From: Istiophorus platypterus
Taxonomy: Eukaryota > Chordata > Actinopteri > Istiophoriformes > Istiophoridae
Reading direction: 5' to 3'
Assembly: GCA_016859345.1 (NCBI GenBank)
Contig: CM029115.1
Location: 28,617,838-28,681,837 of the forward strand
Length of the DNA stretch: 64,000 nt
In this document: in pieces, positions 46,339-59,600 of the stretch
Numbering within the stretch: position 1 is the first letter of the stretch
Layout of the letters: every line of letters starts with the position of its first letter
Notes under the pieces: generated by a model
Database searches by the model: none
The model's input: only the letters and a program-made list of their open reading frames with translations
Told to the model about the DNA's origin: nothing
Position numbers and translations under genes: made by a program

Positions 46339-46356
46339 ATTATCATTAGTAGTATA
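46339..46356 (+). repeat. Right target site duplication of the LINE
   Basis: Exact 18-bp copy of 44747-44764. Confidence 0.88.
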
Positions 46357-47187
46357 AGTATTAATATTATTAGTTTGAAGTATTAGTTTCTTGAAACTCA
46401 CATGGAACTGGATCAGATCCCAGTAAATAGTCCTGAGAAGTGACATAAACCACATTCATGATGTTTTTCTTAGAAGGATTCTAATGATTCTCTCTGGTGA
46501 ATTTATTCATTGGGGGGAATGATTTCTTGACAGTTCATGCTGTTGACGCGGTCTTGCTAACAGCTCCACCTCTGTCACATGACCTCACCCCCAGGTGGAT
46601 CCTGAAACCCAGACTTGACAGATCCAGGTGACGCAGGGCGGCCGACGTCAGACTAGGGAGGCAGGTGACCAGAAGAGCGCCGGACTGAGCTGAACTGTCT
46701 TCGTGGTCCCTCCTGGTCTCTGACTTCAAGTGTGCGAAATTAAAGATAAAACTGTTTGAGTACATAAACTATAGATGTACTCGTTTCTCCCTCTTTAATA
46801 TATCGTTATATTATTGATGTAGGATCGAAACAAGATCTTGGAAAATTAGATAGTAAATACGAAAGTAAAACATTGGATGAAAAATATATAACCCCAGCAG
46901 GTCATTAACCACAGGGTCAGTATCACCTGATGGTGGCACTAGAGGAAAAGTCAGAGGGTCACCAGAGTTACTACGGTTCCACCTCGGGAACATGAATCTC
47001 TGAACCTCATTTCATCACATCCAGATTTCATTCTGGACCACAGAGATGGACCGACTGACAGTCCAGTCCAGTCCAGTCCAACCTGCTGATATCAACATCT
47101 ACAGGGACATGACCCCCCCAAGAGGAGAACAATGTAAAAGACCTTCGACCTCAAAGGGGGTCAATCACAACCAGATCATCGGGTAAT
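46357..47187. other. Intergenic region, nothing recognised
   Basis: About 830 bp with no supported gene, RNA or named repeat. Confidence 0.5.
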
Positions 47188-47475
47188 ACAGGTGGAGGTG
47201 ATGGAGGTGGAGGTGAAAGAGGTGTAAATGATGGGTGATGAAGGTGATGGAGGTGGATCTGATGGAAGTAGTGGAGGTGGTGGAGGTGATGGAGATAATG
47301 GAGGTGGAAGTGATGTAGGTGATGGAGGTGATGAAGGTGGAGGTGATGGAGACGGTGGAGATGATAGAGGTGATGGAGGTGGAGGGGATGGAGGTGATGA
47401 AGGTGAACGCGATAGAGGTGATGGAGGTGGAGGTATTGGAGGTGATGGAACTGGAGCTGGAGGTGATGGATCAGA
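47188..47475. repeat. GGAGGTGAT minisatellite
   Basis: About 290 bp of ggaggtgat/ggtgatgga units with three-base periodicity. It gives long Gly/Asp-rich and Pro/Ser-rich frames on the two strands, which are artefacts. Confidence 0.9.
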
Positions 47476-47729
47476 ATCAGTTAAGTGACTGAAAAGATCA
47501 GACCTGATCTCACATATAACACTAGTTTGTATTTCTATCCTGCATTCTATCCTTGCCCCGTACCCAGACACTGACCTTGACCCAGTTCTGATATTGACCC
47601 AGTTCTGACCTCGACCCCAAAACCAGGTCTGAACCCTCAACCATCCCATTAAAGGTGTGAGACCCGGACACAATGTCCTCACAATGATGGACTAAAACTT
47701 AAACTGGTCCTCACAATGTATAGCCTTAT

Positions 47730-48092
47730 AAGTACACACACAAACACACACAAACACACACACACACTGCTGCTGCTGCCCAGATACTGTACATGTCCTT
47801 ATTTAGCCTCAACGCCCCCTCCTCCACCCCCCCTCCCTCCTCTACCCCCCCTCCACCAACCCCTCCGCCCCCCCTCCTCCACCCCCTCCCCCTCGTCCTC
47901 CCATCCAACATCCACCATTTCTCTTTAATAGTGGATGGAGAACTTTAAATACAGGCACCAAACCTGTTTGTCTACCACTACCTGTCTGTCTACCTCTACC
48001 TGTCTCTCTCTCTGTCCATCTCTAGCTGTCCCTATCTCTACCTTTCTCTCTCTCTCTCTTTCTTTCTCTGTCTGTCTCTCTACCTGTCTCTC

Positions 48093-48126
<34 letters not shown>
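47730..48126. repeat. CA, CCT and TC low-complexity tracts
   Basis: Successive simple-sequence blocks: CA at 47735-47766, C/CT-rich 47815-47895, CTGTCTACCT-like 47965-48030 and (TC)n 48040-48126. Confidence 0.85.
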
Positions 48127-48194
48127 GTGTTAGAAACTAAACTGAGCTATATGTGATGATGGAAGCTGAGGCTGCAAAAAGCTGATGCTCTTTT

Positions 48195-48430
48195 GTGTGT
48201 GTGTGTATCTGAGTGTGTGAGTGTATTTCTGAGTGTGTGTGTGTGTGTGTTTCTATGTGTGTGTGTGTGCGTGTGTCTGAGTGTGTGTGTTTGTATGAGT
48301 GTGCATTTGTATGAGTGTGTTTGTGTGTGTATGAACCCTGAGTGTGTTTGTTTGTATGAGTGTGTGTGTGTGTGTGTTTCTGAGTGTGTGTGTGTGTATT
48401 TCTTTGTGTGTTTCTGAGTGTGTGTGTGTC
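48195..48430. repeat. Degenerate TG-rich tract
   Basis: About 235 bp of tgtgtgtgagtgtgtttctgag variants. A further CA-rich tract covers 48530-48600. Confidence 0.88.
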
Positions 48431-48779
48431 AGCCTGGCACACAGTCGCAGTATGCACGCTATGTACTCAGCATGCCAACTCAGCCTCGGCACTGCAATGC
48501 AGCGCTGTGCATTTGGCCAAGTCATGGCACACATACACACACTTACACACACATTCACTCACACACACATTCACTCACACACAAAACCACACACACACAC
48601 CTCATCGTGTGTGGTTGCGTGTGGCCGTCTACACGTGTTCTTAGCATGTATTCATATATATCTGCCTCTTTAAGATTCAACCTTGCTGTGTTCTTCCCTA
48701 TAGCAGATGAGCTGTGTAATGCATCCTCATCCGCCCCTCTCTCCTAACTCTCTCCCCAGGTCTCTCGCCCTCACTCTCT

Positions 48780-49055
48780 CTCGTCCTCTGCAGGGCACTT
48801 AGCCGCATTAGCTCCCTTGCTGTCCTCAGATGACTCCTCCTCTTCCTCCCTCCTCCTCCTTCTCCTCCTCCTCCTCCTCCTCCTCCTCGGCTGTCTGCCG
48901 TGTCTCTGCCTCCCCCCTCCCCACCCCCCCTCCTGTGACACACCAGACGATGCGTTGACTGAGCGGAGGAGAGAAGAAGAAGAAAACCTCTCCCAGCCAG
49001 CCGTCCTGCCTGCTGCATGGAGGAGAGGCAGAGGAGGAAGAGGAGCAGAGAGGAG
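48780..49055 (+). other. Possible untranslated first exon of nacc2
   Basis: A CpG-containing, TCC/GGA-rich segment ends in a good donor, gagaggag|gtgagg, at 49055. Its distance of about 7.5 kb from the first nacc2 coding exon and its orientation suit a 5' untranslated exon. An ATG at 49017 is open to the donor. Evidence is indirect, and it could belong to an unseen gene. Confidence 0.3.
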
Positions 49056-49379
49056 GTGAGGAGCTGTCTGCCTGTTCACCTGTCTGCCTGACATCCCTCT
49101 CTAACTGTATCCACACTGTCCGTCTGTCTCTCCGTCTGTCTGTCCGTCTCTTTACTCTGAAACTGTTTGAATTGTTTCTGTCTCTTTTTAACACGTCTGT
49201 CTGTTTCTTTATGAACCTGTCTCTCTGTCTCTCCCCTGGTCTCACTGTCCTTTAACAATGTGGTCTCCTGGCCGCCTGTCTCTCTGTCTGTCTGTCTGTC
49301 TGCTCAGACTGTCTATCTCTCTGCTGCAGCTGCACTGTAAACAACAATAACTGAACTGAGCTGAACTCTGAAACAGACC

Positions 49380-50195
49380 AAACTCACGTTCACTGTAATA
49401 AACTGTACTAAACTGTACTAAACTGTACTGGACTCTGCTGGACTGCACCAGACTCAATGGTAGCGGAATAAATTTTTCTGTTAGACTGGAGTAGACTCTC
49501 CTGGTCTCTACTAGACTGTGCTGTAATGCTGGGGTGGACTCTAATGTACTGTATAGGCTGGTGCATTGGACTGGACTTCACTGGACTGTACTTTAATGCA
49601 ATAGACTGGACTAGACTCTATTTGTCTCTAATGTCCTTTACTGGAATCTATTGTACTTTGCTCCGTTTCACTAGACTGAACCAGACCCTGCCAGACTGTA
49701 CTGTACTGTACTGGATTACAGGTATACTGCACTAGACTGGGCAGTACGTGACTTTACTAGACTCTGCTGGACTCAATTTTGCTACATGGTCTAGACTCTA
49801 CTGGACTCTGTTGGACTCATCTATACTCTGCTGGACTATACTAGACTTTACTATCCTAGATGGTATTAGACTCTACTGGACTACTGTCTCTGCTTTGACC
49901 TACTGGACCTATTCTGTACTGTACTACATTGTACTAGACTGAATTATTCTCTGTTAGACTGAACTGTACTAAACTTTTCTGGTCTATACTGAACTGCACT
50001 GTACTGCACTAGACTCTGCTGGACTATACTAGACCCTACTAGACTCCTCTTTACTCTACTTGACTGTACTCGATTGGACTATACAGCACTGTAATACACT
50101 ATGCTTTACTAGACTGTACTGGACTCTGGACTCTAATGGATTCTATTGGATTGTAATGGATTCTACCAGGCTGTACCCGACTGTAGTGGACAGTG
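49380..50195. repeat. CTGTACTGGACTCTACTAGACT degenerate tandem array
   Basis: About 800 bp made almost entirely of 10-11 bp variants such as ctgtactgga and ctctactaga. No copy is exact for long, suggesting an old or rapidly diverging minisatellite. Confidence 0.85.
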
Positions 50196-50236
50196 CCGTA
50201 CTGTGGTGTAGCTCATGTCCGCGAGCAGGGCCATGA

Positions 50237-50695
50237 GTGTCTGGGTTTCAGGGTATGTTGTCTCTGGGGCCACAGGGGTGTCAGGTTTCAGGTGCCAGGG
50301 GTGTCAGTGTTTCGGGGGTGTTGGGTGTTGGGTGTCAGGCTGTCGGATGTCGGGGGTGTTGGACTTCAGTTGTCGGGGGTTTCGGGTTTCGGGTGTCAGG
50401 GGTGTTGGGTTTGGTTGTAGGGGTGTCGGGCGTGTTGGGTGTCGGGGTGTTGGATTTCGGGTGTCGAGGGTGTTGGGTGTTGGGGTTTTTGGGTTTCGGG
50501 TGTTGGGGTGTAGAGGATGTTGGGTGTTGGCGGTGTCGGGCGTCAGGTGTCGGGGCGTAGTGGGTGTCAGATGTGTTGAAAGTGTTGGGTTTTGGGGGTG
50601 TTAGGTGTCGGGGTGTTGGGCTTCGGGGGTGTCGGGGTGTCGGATGTTAGGTGTCAGGGGTGTTGGGTGTTGGGTGTGTCGGGGGCCTGGCGGGT
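50237..50695. repeat. GGTGTTGGGTGTCGGG G-rich minisatellite
   Basis: About 460 bp of ggtgtcgggggtgttgggt variants with many closely spaced GGG runs on the plus strand. It starts about 40 bp after the preceding array ends. Confidence 0.88.
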
Positions 50696-50699
50696 TCTG

Positions 50700-53060
50700 G
50701 CCTGGAAACATGACGCGGTGGCCGTGAACATCCGTCCGAGACTGATGTAGTTTATAGGGGGAAGTGAAGCGGCCGCCGGAGCTGTGTCATTACACTATTT
50801 ACACACACAGCATCCGCACGGTCGACACACAAACACACACACCTGTTCACTGCTCATCCCAGTGGGAAGGAACATTCTGGGACCAGTCTCTCCCAGTTCA
50901 GGGTTTAACAAGGAGCTTGTGACACTGATCCGCTCCGATCTGCTGGTTATTGTTTATTCACTAATCTGACGTCTTCTCTTCACAGACACTAAATGTGGAT
51001 CAATAGGGAACTGACACAGACACTGTGTGTCAGTGGCTAAATACAAAGGCTTTGTGTCAGTGATGACCTCTGACCTTTTCTCATATCTCGCAGTGTGTGA
51101 CAGCGTCTGCAGTAGAGAGTGAGTGACACTGTGGTAAATGTTATCCAGTGGTTTCAGGGCAGTGAAACAATTTCTCCATCATCCATTCAAGACAGTACAG
51201 CTGTTTGTGTGATGATAACTCTTCCGAAGTGAAAGGAAGAACAAGCTCTCGTTCAATAATGATGATGATGACGACGATAAACTTTATTTATACGTCTTGT
51301 TTTCAAGCATAGTGATTTACATAGTAAACCATGGTAAAAATAGATAAGAGAAAATGTTGATAAAAGAAAAAAAAACAGGTCATAGACAGGTAAAATAAGT
51401 TGGAATAAGTGATTTCTGAAGAAAGACAAAACAAACACACCCCTCCCTTCCATGCTCCTTCAGCAGCTCCACCCCTCCAAATTCACGCACTTTCATTCTC
51501 AAGGCAATGACACAATGTTGGAATCAGAGCGTCTTATATGTCTCGGACTCACAAACTCTTAAAAAACACAAACATTATAATATAAAACATAATTTACCAC
51601 GTATACTATTTTATCTTTATTTATTCCTATCTTTATACTAGCCCTTTATTTTTAGCCTGGTTGTACTATAGCGGGATTACTGCTTCTGTAACAACTAAAT
51701 TCCACCCACGGGATTAATAGAGTACCAGCCAACCAGTCTATCAAACAATCAACATTACACCAACAGCATCCAAAACACAATGTGGTAAAAACTAGTGAGG
51801 GTTGGTTGTTTAGATTGTTTTATAAAACTAGAGTGACTGAAGAGAGTGTCACAGTTTGTAGCTAAGCTAATGGAAGCTAATGTTACGTGGGGTAGTGTTT
51901 TGAAAATTATGCATCAATGTGAATGATCCAACCTGGTTATTAAGCTTCTGTTTTGATGTCTGTGTCAATAATACTGTTCACATGTTGTACAGACAAATGA
52001 TACAGAGCAAACTTGACACAGGGTAATATAGCTTACGTTAGCTAGGATATGGGTTAGCAAACTGTGGCTACAGTTGCTGCTGCTAAGCTAACATACAGAG
52101 AGGACAAGAACCAGAACCAGAACACCAGCTGCAGACAACGATACCCACAACTCTCCTGCTACTGTAGCTGACATCACGCCAACAACATGGCAAACTGCAA
52201 AGTAGCTGAATGTCTGTGGGAAAGTACTATATCGTTACCAGACACAAATGTGTCACCGGTGCCTGCTGGCTAACTGACCAGCCGGATTGATTCTCACAAT
52301 CATTAGCAAACAGGACAAAACTATACCGACCTATGGGCTCTATGAAACGGAGGTGAACTAAGGTTTTACCCTGTCAAGCACAGAGACACCTCCACATCGT
52401 CTTCATGCCTTTCAGCTCTCTGAGGTCTCTCCACCGTTTTGGACCAGCCGTCGGGACGACCGGGACAAATCCAAATGGGCCATCAAGAGGTGGACGGTTA
52501 CAACATCCCCAAAGTTTTCAGCATTTTTATTGGCGCGGGCGGCCTCTTTACCAGCCCTCTGTGGGCCTGTCATTCAGTCTCGGCAGATAAGTCCAGGGCC
52601 AAGGTGCTCTCACGGTCCAACTGAGCAGTCTCCATAGTGGGAAAGCCTCGCCGAGGTTAACACAGGTCTCCTGATCACAGCACTTCTTTTTCCAACTTTT
52701 TTAGTATTAGCCAGAATTTCCATCTCCACTCCCATTCATAGTCCAATCAGGTACTAGGGCCTGTTAGAGTCTTAAAAGTTATCAGTGAAACTTTAATATC
52801 TATATAGAACCCTCGAAGCCAGTGTAGGGGCATAAGAATGAGTGAAATGTGCTGGTCTCTGTTAGTCTCCTTAAAATCCTCAGAACACATGAAACACGGT
52901 TTGCTGATGCCAGAAAACAGGTCATAGCACTGTAGGAATCTTATTTGAATTGTTTGTCTTTTAATGATGTGTTCAAAATGAGTTTTGTAAAACAAACTAC
53001 TGTTTAACCAAATTACAAAATTACCTCTTCTCTAATAGCAGGCGGGCCCCCGGGCATTGG
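50700..53060. other. Intergenic region with no identified gene
   Basis: No gene is recognised. The segment 52400-52620 has balanced composition and short open frames in two plus-strand frames. One contains GYNIPKVFSIFIGAGG, which I cannot assign to a family; it may be a degenerate pseudogene or chance. Confidence 0.4.
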
Positions 53061-53069
53061 GGGGTTGGT

Positions 53070-53250
53070 TAGGGTCCATGAAGGTGCTGGAGGTTCTGAG
53101 GACGCAGTGCTGTTTGGAGATCTCCAGCAGGGGCAGGAGACCGGCACAGATGATCTACTCCTGGTTCACACTATCATGTTCAGCTGTTTCTGTTTGGAGG
53201 TTGTGGGGGATTCAGGACCAGGCAGTGATGGAGCAGGTCAGAACAGGATC
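53070..53250 (-). mobile_element. Possible degenerate L2/Rex1-like LINE fragment
   Basis: On the minus strand, ctgctccatcactgcctggt followed by spaced similarity to the tail of common fish LINE ORFs (trp-rich and arg-rich coding remnants) is visible, with many indels. The match is from memory and weak. Confidence 0.28.
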
Positions 53251-53259
53251 AGTTGTGCC

Positions 53260-56210
53260 GGGGGGGCTGGTGAGGCCGGGAACAGGTAGGCTACCCTGCT
53301 AGAGCCTCCGGGGGGGTGGAGCTACTGTTATCCTTCTTGACAGTGGCCATTGTGTTAGAGGTTGGGGTCAAATTGTGAGCCAGGTACACCCCCGGGTACA
53401 TGACGCCACTGACCCTCTGTCAGTTCCCACTCACGGAAGCTGAAGACAGTCTGATGTGGTCACATTGTCGTCCAGTGACCACAAAATGGAGGACACTGCG
53501 GTTGGAGCTGCTGGCTCGGTTGGGGTCAGTTGGGCTCGGTTGGGCTCGCCACTGGCTTGGTTGGGCTGGCCTACTCCTTCACTAGCTCTACTTACGTTAC
53601 AGGTGTAGTTGAGATGAAAATGAAGGTGAGTTTGAAGATGGGCGTGGTCCAACCTGCATGTTGGCTGGAGCTGCAGCAGCTGTGATCCAATTGTAGCTCG
53701 GTCTTCAGTTCCTGGAGTGTTTTTCCTCACTCCGAGTTCACACTTCAGTTTTCTTTCAACAACCTCCTTGAATCTCCTGAACAGAAACTCCAAACTCTCC
53801 TGGACAATGTGGCGACCATCTGGATTCCTGTTCTGGACACAAGTTTGAATGATTTAATCTTTGTTTCTGAGGAATCAGGTAAATACTATGCTACCCAAGA
53901 TCCTCGGGCGCCATTGCCGCGGAGAAGAGGCTGGTCAGGTGTGAATCAGACAAACTGTTGCTGAACTCAACAATGAACCGATTTTAGCTTCAGATCCAAT
54001 TTTCAGGCGTTGGTTTCCATCTGCTGTTGGCTGCTGTGACAGAACTTTAGCCTCTGTGATTGGCTGTTTCTTGCTGAAATGCACCATGGGAATTGTAGTT
54101 AACTTCTCTCTACTTGACAGACATTTTCTGACACAGCTGCTGATCATTAGTTGTGATGCTGAAGCAGCAGAGTTTCACATTGATCTCACTGAGTCACTAA
54201 CATGGTCTACGGGTAAATTAACTGGACTGTTACTGTAAGGACCAGGAGGCTAAATGACTCTCCACACCTCTCAGCTCTGTTATTAAAGGATAGCTGCACA
54301 TTTTCTCGAGTCCGTCTCATGTCCATACGTCCATATGAAGGTCTAACTCAGACTTTAGAAAACTCATTATCCTCCACGGAACCTATTTCATAGTTTCACT
54401 TTCAGTTCAGCATATAGATCACAACTTTTCATTTCATTAGTTGCTTTTTTAAAACAGAATATCAGCTCATAAGTGAAACAACATAAAACATCTTCCTGAC
54501 ATGAAAAATGCAGAGAGAAGAACAGTCTTACTTTAGCTGCTTCCTTCTCAGAACAGATGACAGAAATAACAAAGGACAAAAGACTGAGCACAAACATACT
54601 CGTCCAGCTCACAACACTCAGTTATTCAGTCTGTACACATTTTCTCAAACTGAATAACAGTTGAACAATATTTAAAATGATTTCCCAGAGAATTCCTCAG
54701 TCGGACTCCAGTCACTGCGAACTCCAGAAGCTTACATCTGTCTTACTGTGGTTTGCACCACAGTAAAACCAGTTCACTGCCAGCAAACAGCATCCTCTTG
54801 TGTGTTGTTCAGACAACCAACTCACCATTCTGAACTATGGCATTTATTATTTATTGGTTTATTATCATCATTTTTTGATGACTACTGGTCTCCTTGAAAA
54901 TGAGAATTTATTTCAAGGGGTTTATCCTCATGTAATAAATTATACAGACATAACTAGAGTTGACAACAAACAAAACATAAGGATCAGGAACCTGAATCAG
55001 GTGTTTTCCCTGAACCAAATGAGGATCTGACGACCCCTCAGATTCAGTATCTGGTGACCCTGTGTATAAAACTATATAAAGTGGTTCGGACCAGCTCCAC
55101 CTGCAGCAGCTACAACAGTCACACGCTGCTACACCCTGATGCTTCAGTAATAATCATCTAATGGTGTCAGATATAATAATATCTCAGTCAGAGGGACCCA
55201 ACTAGTACTTTCACTTTAAGACATTATCCCATTTTGCTGCTAATACTTCTGTACTTTACTTCAGTAGGATGTTTCATGAAGGACTTGGAGGACCTTTAAT
55301 AGACTATTTTTACTTTACTGTATTGGTACTTTCAATTAAGTAAAGGAGCTGAATACTTCTTTCCTTTAAGATTCATGTCCTTCAGTCTGTATCTGAGTCT
55401 AGAGGCTATCGTAGCATCATTATCGAGCATTAGTTCTATTTCCTCTTAGCTAGCTAGCTACTACAGCTGAAACATCTACACACAAACATGTCTATTTTAA
55501 TGTTTAAATAAATAGTATAAATAATGAGGTAATAATAGCTAATGAGCTGATAATAACTGTGGTGTCTCTCTGGCTGATCCAGTCCATGTTACATAAAACT
55601 GATGATGGACACAGATCACCTAAGTCAGCTGACAGTGATGTCATCAGGAGGCGGGGATAGAAAAGTGTTGACTCATGTACGTTTATAACTGAAATCTGTT
55701 TTCACAAGTGAGTGTCTGCAAACGACATGTTCACATGTTACATGTTACATGTGTCGCACACACAACACTGAATGTGAAATTTAATTTGAATTTCAACACA
55801 GTCAGCACACAGACTTAAGGAAGTGTGAACTATGACCTATTCACATTTCCAAACACTTTTTTAAAAGTCTTTTTACAGTTTTCTTCAGTTTTGTTGAATT
55901 TATCACGTTATCACACATTAATCACATTTTTTTATTCCACCTTGTTGATTTTAAATCACATTTAATCCTCTGGAATATGGTCCATGTGTCATCATTATAG
56001 TGATTTAATGATAGAGTAGAATATCTAAGCCATCAGATTAAAAGATGATTTGTGGAAGGGACGGAAACATGGAGGTGACAGTGTCTCAGATGTGATCGGT
56101 GTTTTCACAGTTTGCTGTGCAGGTAAATGAGAAGGTATGAAACTGTGAACCTCTCATCCCCTCCCACCCCTGTCTCTCCCTCCCCTCCTCCCCCTTCATG
56201 TTCTAGTTTA
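53260..56210. other. Intergenic region upstream of nacc2
   Basis: No coding exon is supported. The short stretch gaaatgcaccatgggaattg near 54077 is a commonly repeated fish word, but no element borders are seen. AT content rises after 54280. Confidence 0.45.
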
Positions 56211-56301
56211 TTCCCTGTGCTGTGCTGACCTCCATCCTGACGATCTACAGTGTCCTCCTCCCCACCTGGCTTTGACGCAACACCTCAGGCCTGACCCCCC
56301 C

Positions 56302-56367
56302 CCCCCACACACACACACACACACACACATACCACATACTCACACACACACACACACACACACACAC
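56302..56367. repeat. (CA)n microsatellite in the probable nacc2 5' UTR
   Basis: Two CA runs preceded by a C run, 245-310 bp before the nacc2 start codon and after a plausible acceptor at 56257 (ctacag). They would be transcribed in the 5' UTR if that acceptor is used. Confidence 0.8.
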
Positions 56368-56610
56368 GCGCAACGCCTTCCCTCTGCCTCCCCCAGCCCT
56401 GACCTCTGACCTCACTGTTTCCCCACCACATTATGTATCTGAAATATTGTGGAGGAGATATCTGCAGCAGACCTGACACCTAAACAGTCCCCCACCCCCT
56501 GCCTGCCCCCCATCTGTCCGTCCGCCAGTCAGGACCGTCTCCTAACGCCACCAGCCAGTCCCAGCCCTCAGTCACCTCCTGTCCTGTCCTCTGGACCTCC
56601 AGCCTCCACC

Positions 56611-59600
56611 ATGTCAGAGGGGCTGCTGCAGGTGGAGATCCCGGACTTCGGCAGCAGCGTGCTGGGTAGCCTGAATGAGCAGCGGCTGCTGGGTCACTAC
56701 TGCGACGTCTCCATCCTGGTGCAGGGTCAGGCCTTCAAGGCCCACCGGGCCGTCCTCGCCGCCTCCTCCCTCTACTTCAGAGACCTGTTCAGCTCCGTGG
56801 CCGACTCCTCCTCGTCATCCTCCTCCTCCTCCTCCTCCCAGGCGGTGTTCGAGCTGCCGTCCTCTGTAACGCCAACGAGTTTCCAGCAGATTCTGTCGTT
56901 CTGCTACACGGGACGCCTCAGCATGGCTGCCAGCGAGCAGCTGGTGCTCATGTACACTGCTGGGTACTTGCAAATCCAGAACATCGTGGAACGGGGTATG
57001 GAGTTGATGCTGATGAAGGCATCCTCCTCCTCCTCACCTCTCTGCTGTGACTCACAGGTCAGTTTGATCATACTCGCCGAGCTGTATATACACTGAGTTA
57101 GCCCAGGTACATCTGTAGAGGCAACTAGTTCAGTTAGACCAGAATCAGCCCTCCAGACTATTGCTGATTTGACTACATGTGCAAGCAGACATTTTGCATC
57201 AGACAGTGGTGAGTAGTGATTGGCTGTGCCTACATAGGCTCACTTCTCTGTTGTTCAAGGAGAAATATCCAGTCAACGTCCTTTTCAATCTAGTTTAGAG
57301 AGTTGACTTAAGGTTCATGTCGACATTTAAACAGCACAGTGACAACTTTTTATTTTACTTCATCACCAGTATACTTTGTCAGTTCAAACAAAAATTATGG
57401 TGTGATTTTTCCCTCATTATGAATTAATGCAAGAGAAAAACTTTGCACCACCAAAAAAATGTTCCCGGCTTTCAGAATTGTTGCCAGCTACATGAATATT
57501 TTGAGGTTGTGAAATCAAGCAATCCAAGGCACAGTTCATCTGGAGGGTTTATAATGTATAGAGGCAGGAAATCCAAGCACAACTTGGTTTAGAGAGACTG
57601 TCCTGTTTTTATATTTCTAGAGACAAGCTGGAGGTTGTCTCATGTGCTTTAATACACTCAAGAGTTTAGATACAGCAGAATCGAGTGGACATTATTGGAA
57701 CCGCAGCTCAATGCCTTTTTGATCTGAAGCTGCTCATTGGTCAGAATCATCTCTGGCCACACCCCAACCACTGAGGTCAAAGTTGATGTTTTTTCCGTCA
57801 CATCTCATGTGTAAACTAGATGCTTTAACAAATATAACTGTGGTTATTTCTTAAGGAACCTTAAGCTCTCAATTAAGAAGAGGTCATGACGACATCATGA
57901 CAACCACTTTGTCTTCAACGGACACAGTAAACTCTGAAGATGTAGTTCAGGATGGTAGCATCTGTCAGCATCTGTCATTACACAATCTGATCAAACTGCA
58001 GATCTGATTGATGCATGTGCCTTTTTATGACCTTTTACCACAGCTAGTTATTGTGTGAACACAGAGACAGAGACAGACACATATAAGAGATGAAGATGAG
58101 CACATACATTCATGTTACAAGATCATTATGAGAGTGATATTAAACTTTGTTTGTCATATTGTAATGGTGACAGTGGAGGAGAGCTTGTCTGATATTACAT
58201 CTAAAGTCCTCTTTGTCCTGAAAAGTTAAGTGAAAAACCAAAGAATTTCAGACATCATGTCTCCATATGATTGTCAGGCAAATTTGAAGTGAACTTTTGA
58301 AATGTTGCAAAAAAGGAAACTTTTCTTATAAAAATTTAAAATAATGCCCATTTTGCACGACTCTTTGGAGCCAGTAAACTAGGCTGCATAGTGTCGTCAG
58401 AAGGTGGCGGTATATGCTATGCAACACATGGCTGTAACAAATACAGTAGAGGAAGCAGAGGTCACTAACTGGCAACAAAACAAGTTGGAAAAGTTGTAAT
58501 TATTCAGCCATGTTTCATGAGCATTAATCCTTGTTTGGAAAAGACAAAGAACCATCTCAAACAAGGATAAAAACTTTTTTGCAAAAGACAAAAAAACATC
58601 TCAAACAAGAATAAAAACTTTTTTCCAAATTGTGGAAGTTTTTTTTTTTTTATTTTTGTTGTTTCCGTCAACCTTTTATAAGGCGATATTTCAAAATACA
58701 CAAAAACACAATAATGGAAAAAAAGCTCGTGAGAAGGTGATGATTGATACAAATCCAGTACAGTTATCAACATTTTCTTCAATTTTTGGCTAAATTGTTT
58801 AACTCCATTTACTCAACATATCCACAGGCAACTTGCTATACTTTGCTTTATAATCCACTATATGCACCGATTTGGTGGCTTGCGAAATACCGTCAAAACA
58901 GGAAGTCACTCTTCGTGACAGTGGACCCCATGCGCCGTATACCATTACGCTAGTGCATACGTGACTCACGTCTACGGTTGATTCAGATCTTGTAATTACA
59001 GCATCTTTTCCATTACAGACGACCTCGACAGATGAGCTCGGGGGCTTCGACACCCCGATGGTACAGCAGCAGCAGCAGCACAGTGCCCCCCAGCTGCAGG
59101 AGGCCAGTCCAGACCAGCCAGCCCTGAGCCCCGAGGAACTGCTGCTAGCTGTCAGCAGGATCAAACAGGAGCGAGCCGACACTCCTCCTGCTGAGGAGAA
59201 TGGAGGAGGAGCAGCAGGTGGAGGAGAGGAGGCCAGGTGAGGACAAACAGGAGTTAATATCAGATCATTTTTGTGTATGAGTGGTCTAGATCAGTGGTTC
59301 CCAACCTTGTTGTCTTGTGGCCCCTTAGAAGAGTACTGTCTTCTTGTCACCCACTTCACCAGCTCAGTGTGTCCACTAGCTGTGACTAGTTCAGTTAAGG
59401 AAGTATTGATTTTGCATTTCCAAAATAGACCTAGGGAAAAAGTTCCAAAAATCGAAAAATGGAGACCACATCTGAAAGGGATCTGAGGACAAATAGATCT
59501 GGTGACCCAAACCTCGAGACCATGTGGACTGTACATGCTGACAAACCTGTGCGAACATGTGCAGATACCCAGTGCACTATTATCAGAGCCACATCCGTTT

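Noticed and set aside
47176..47682. 168-codon minus-strand Pro/Ser-rich frame
   Set aside because: Produced by the GGAGGTGAT minisatellite; no conserved core.
48698..49245. Overlapping minus-strand frames of 106-139 codons with Arg/Glu runs
   Set aside because: They come from the TCC-rich tract and read different low-complexity peptides in three frames. A plus-strand untranslated exon is the better guess.
40462..56610. lhx3 or tmem250 between qsox2 and nacc2
   Set aside because: Expected from human gene order, but no homeodomain, LIM or TMEM250-like coding sequence was recognised on either strand.
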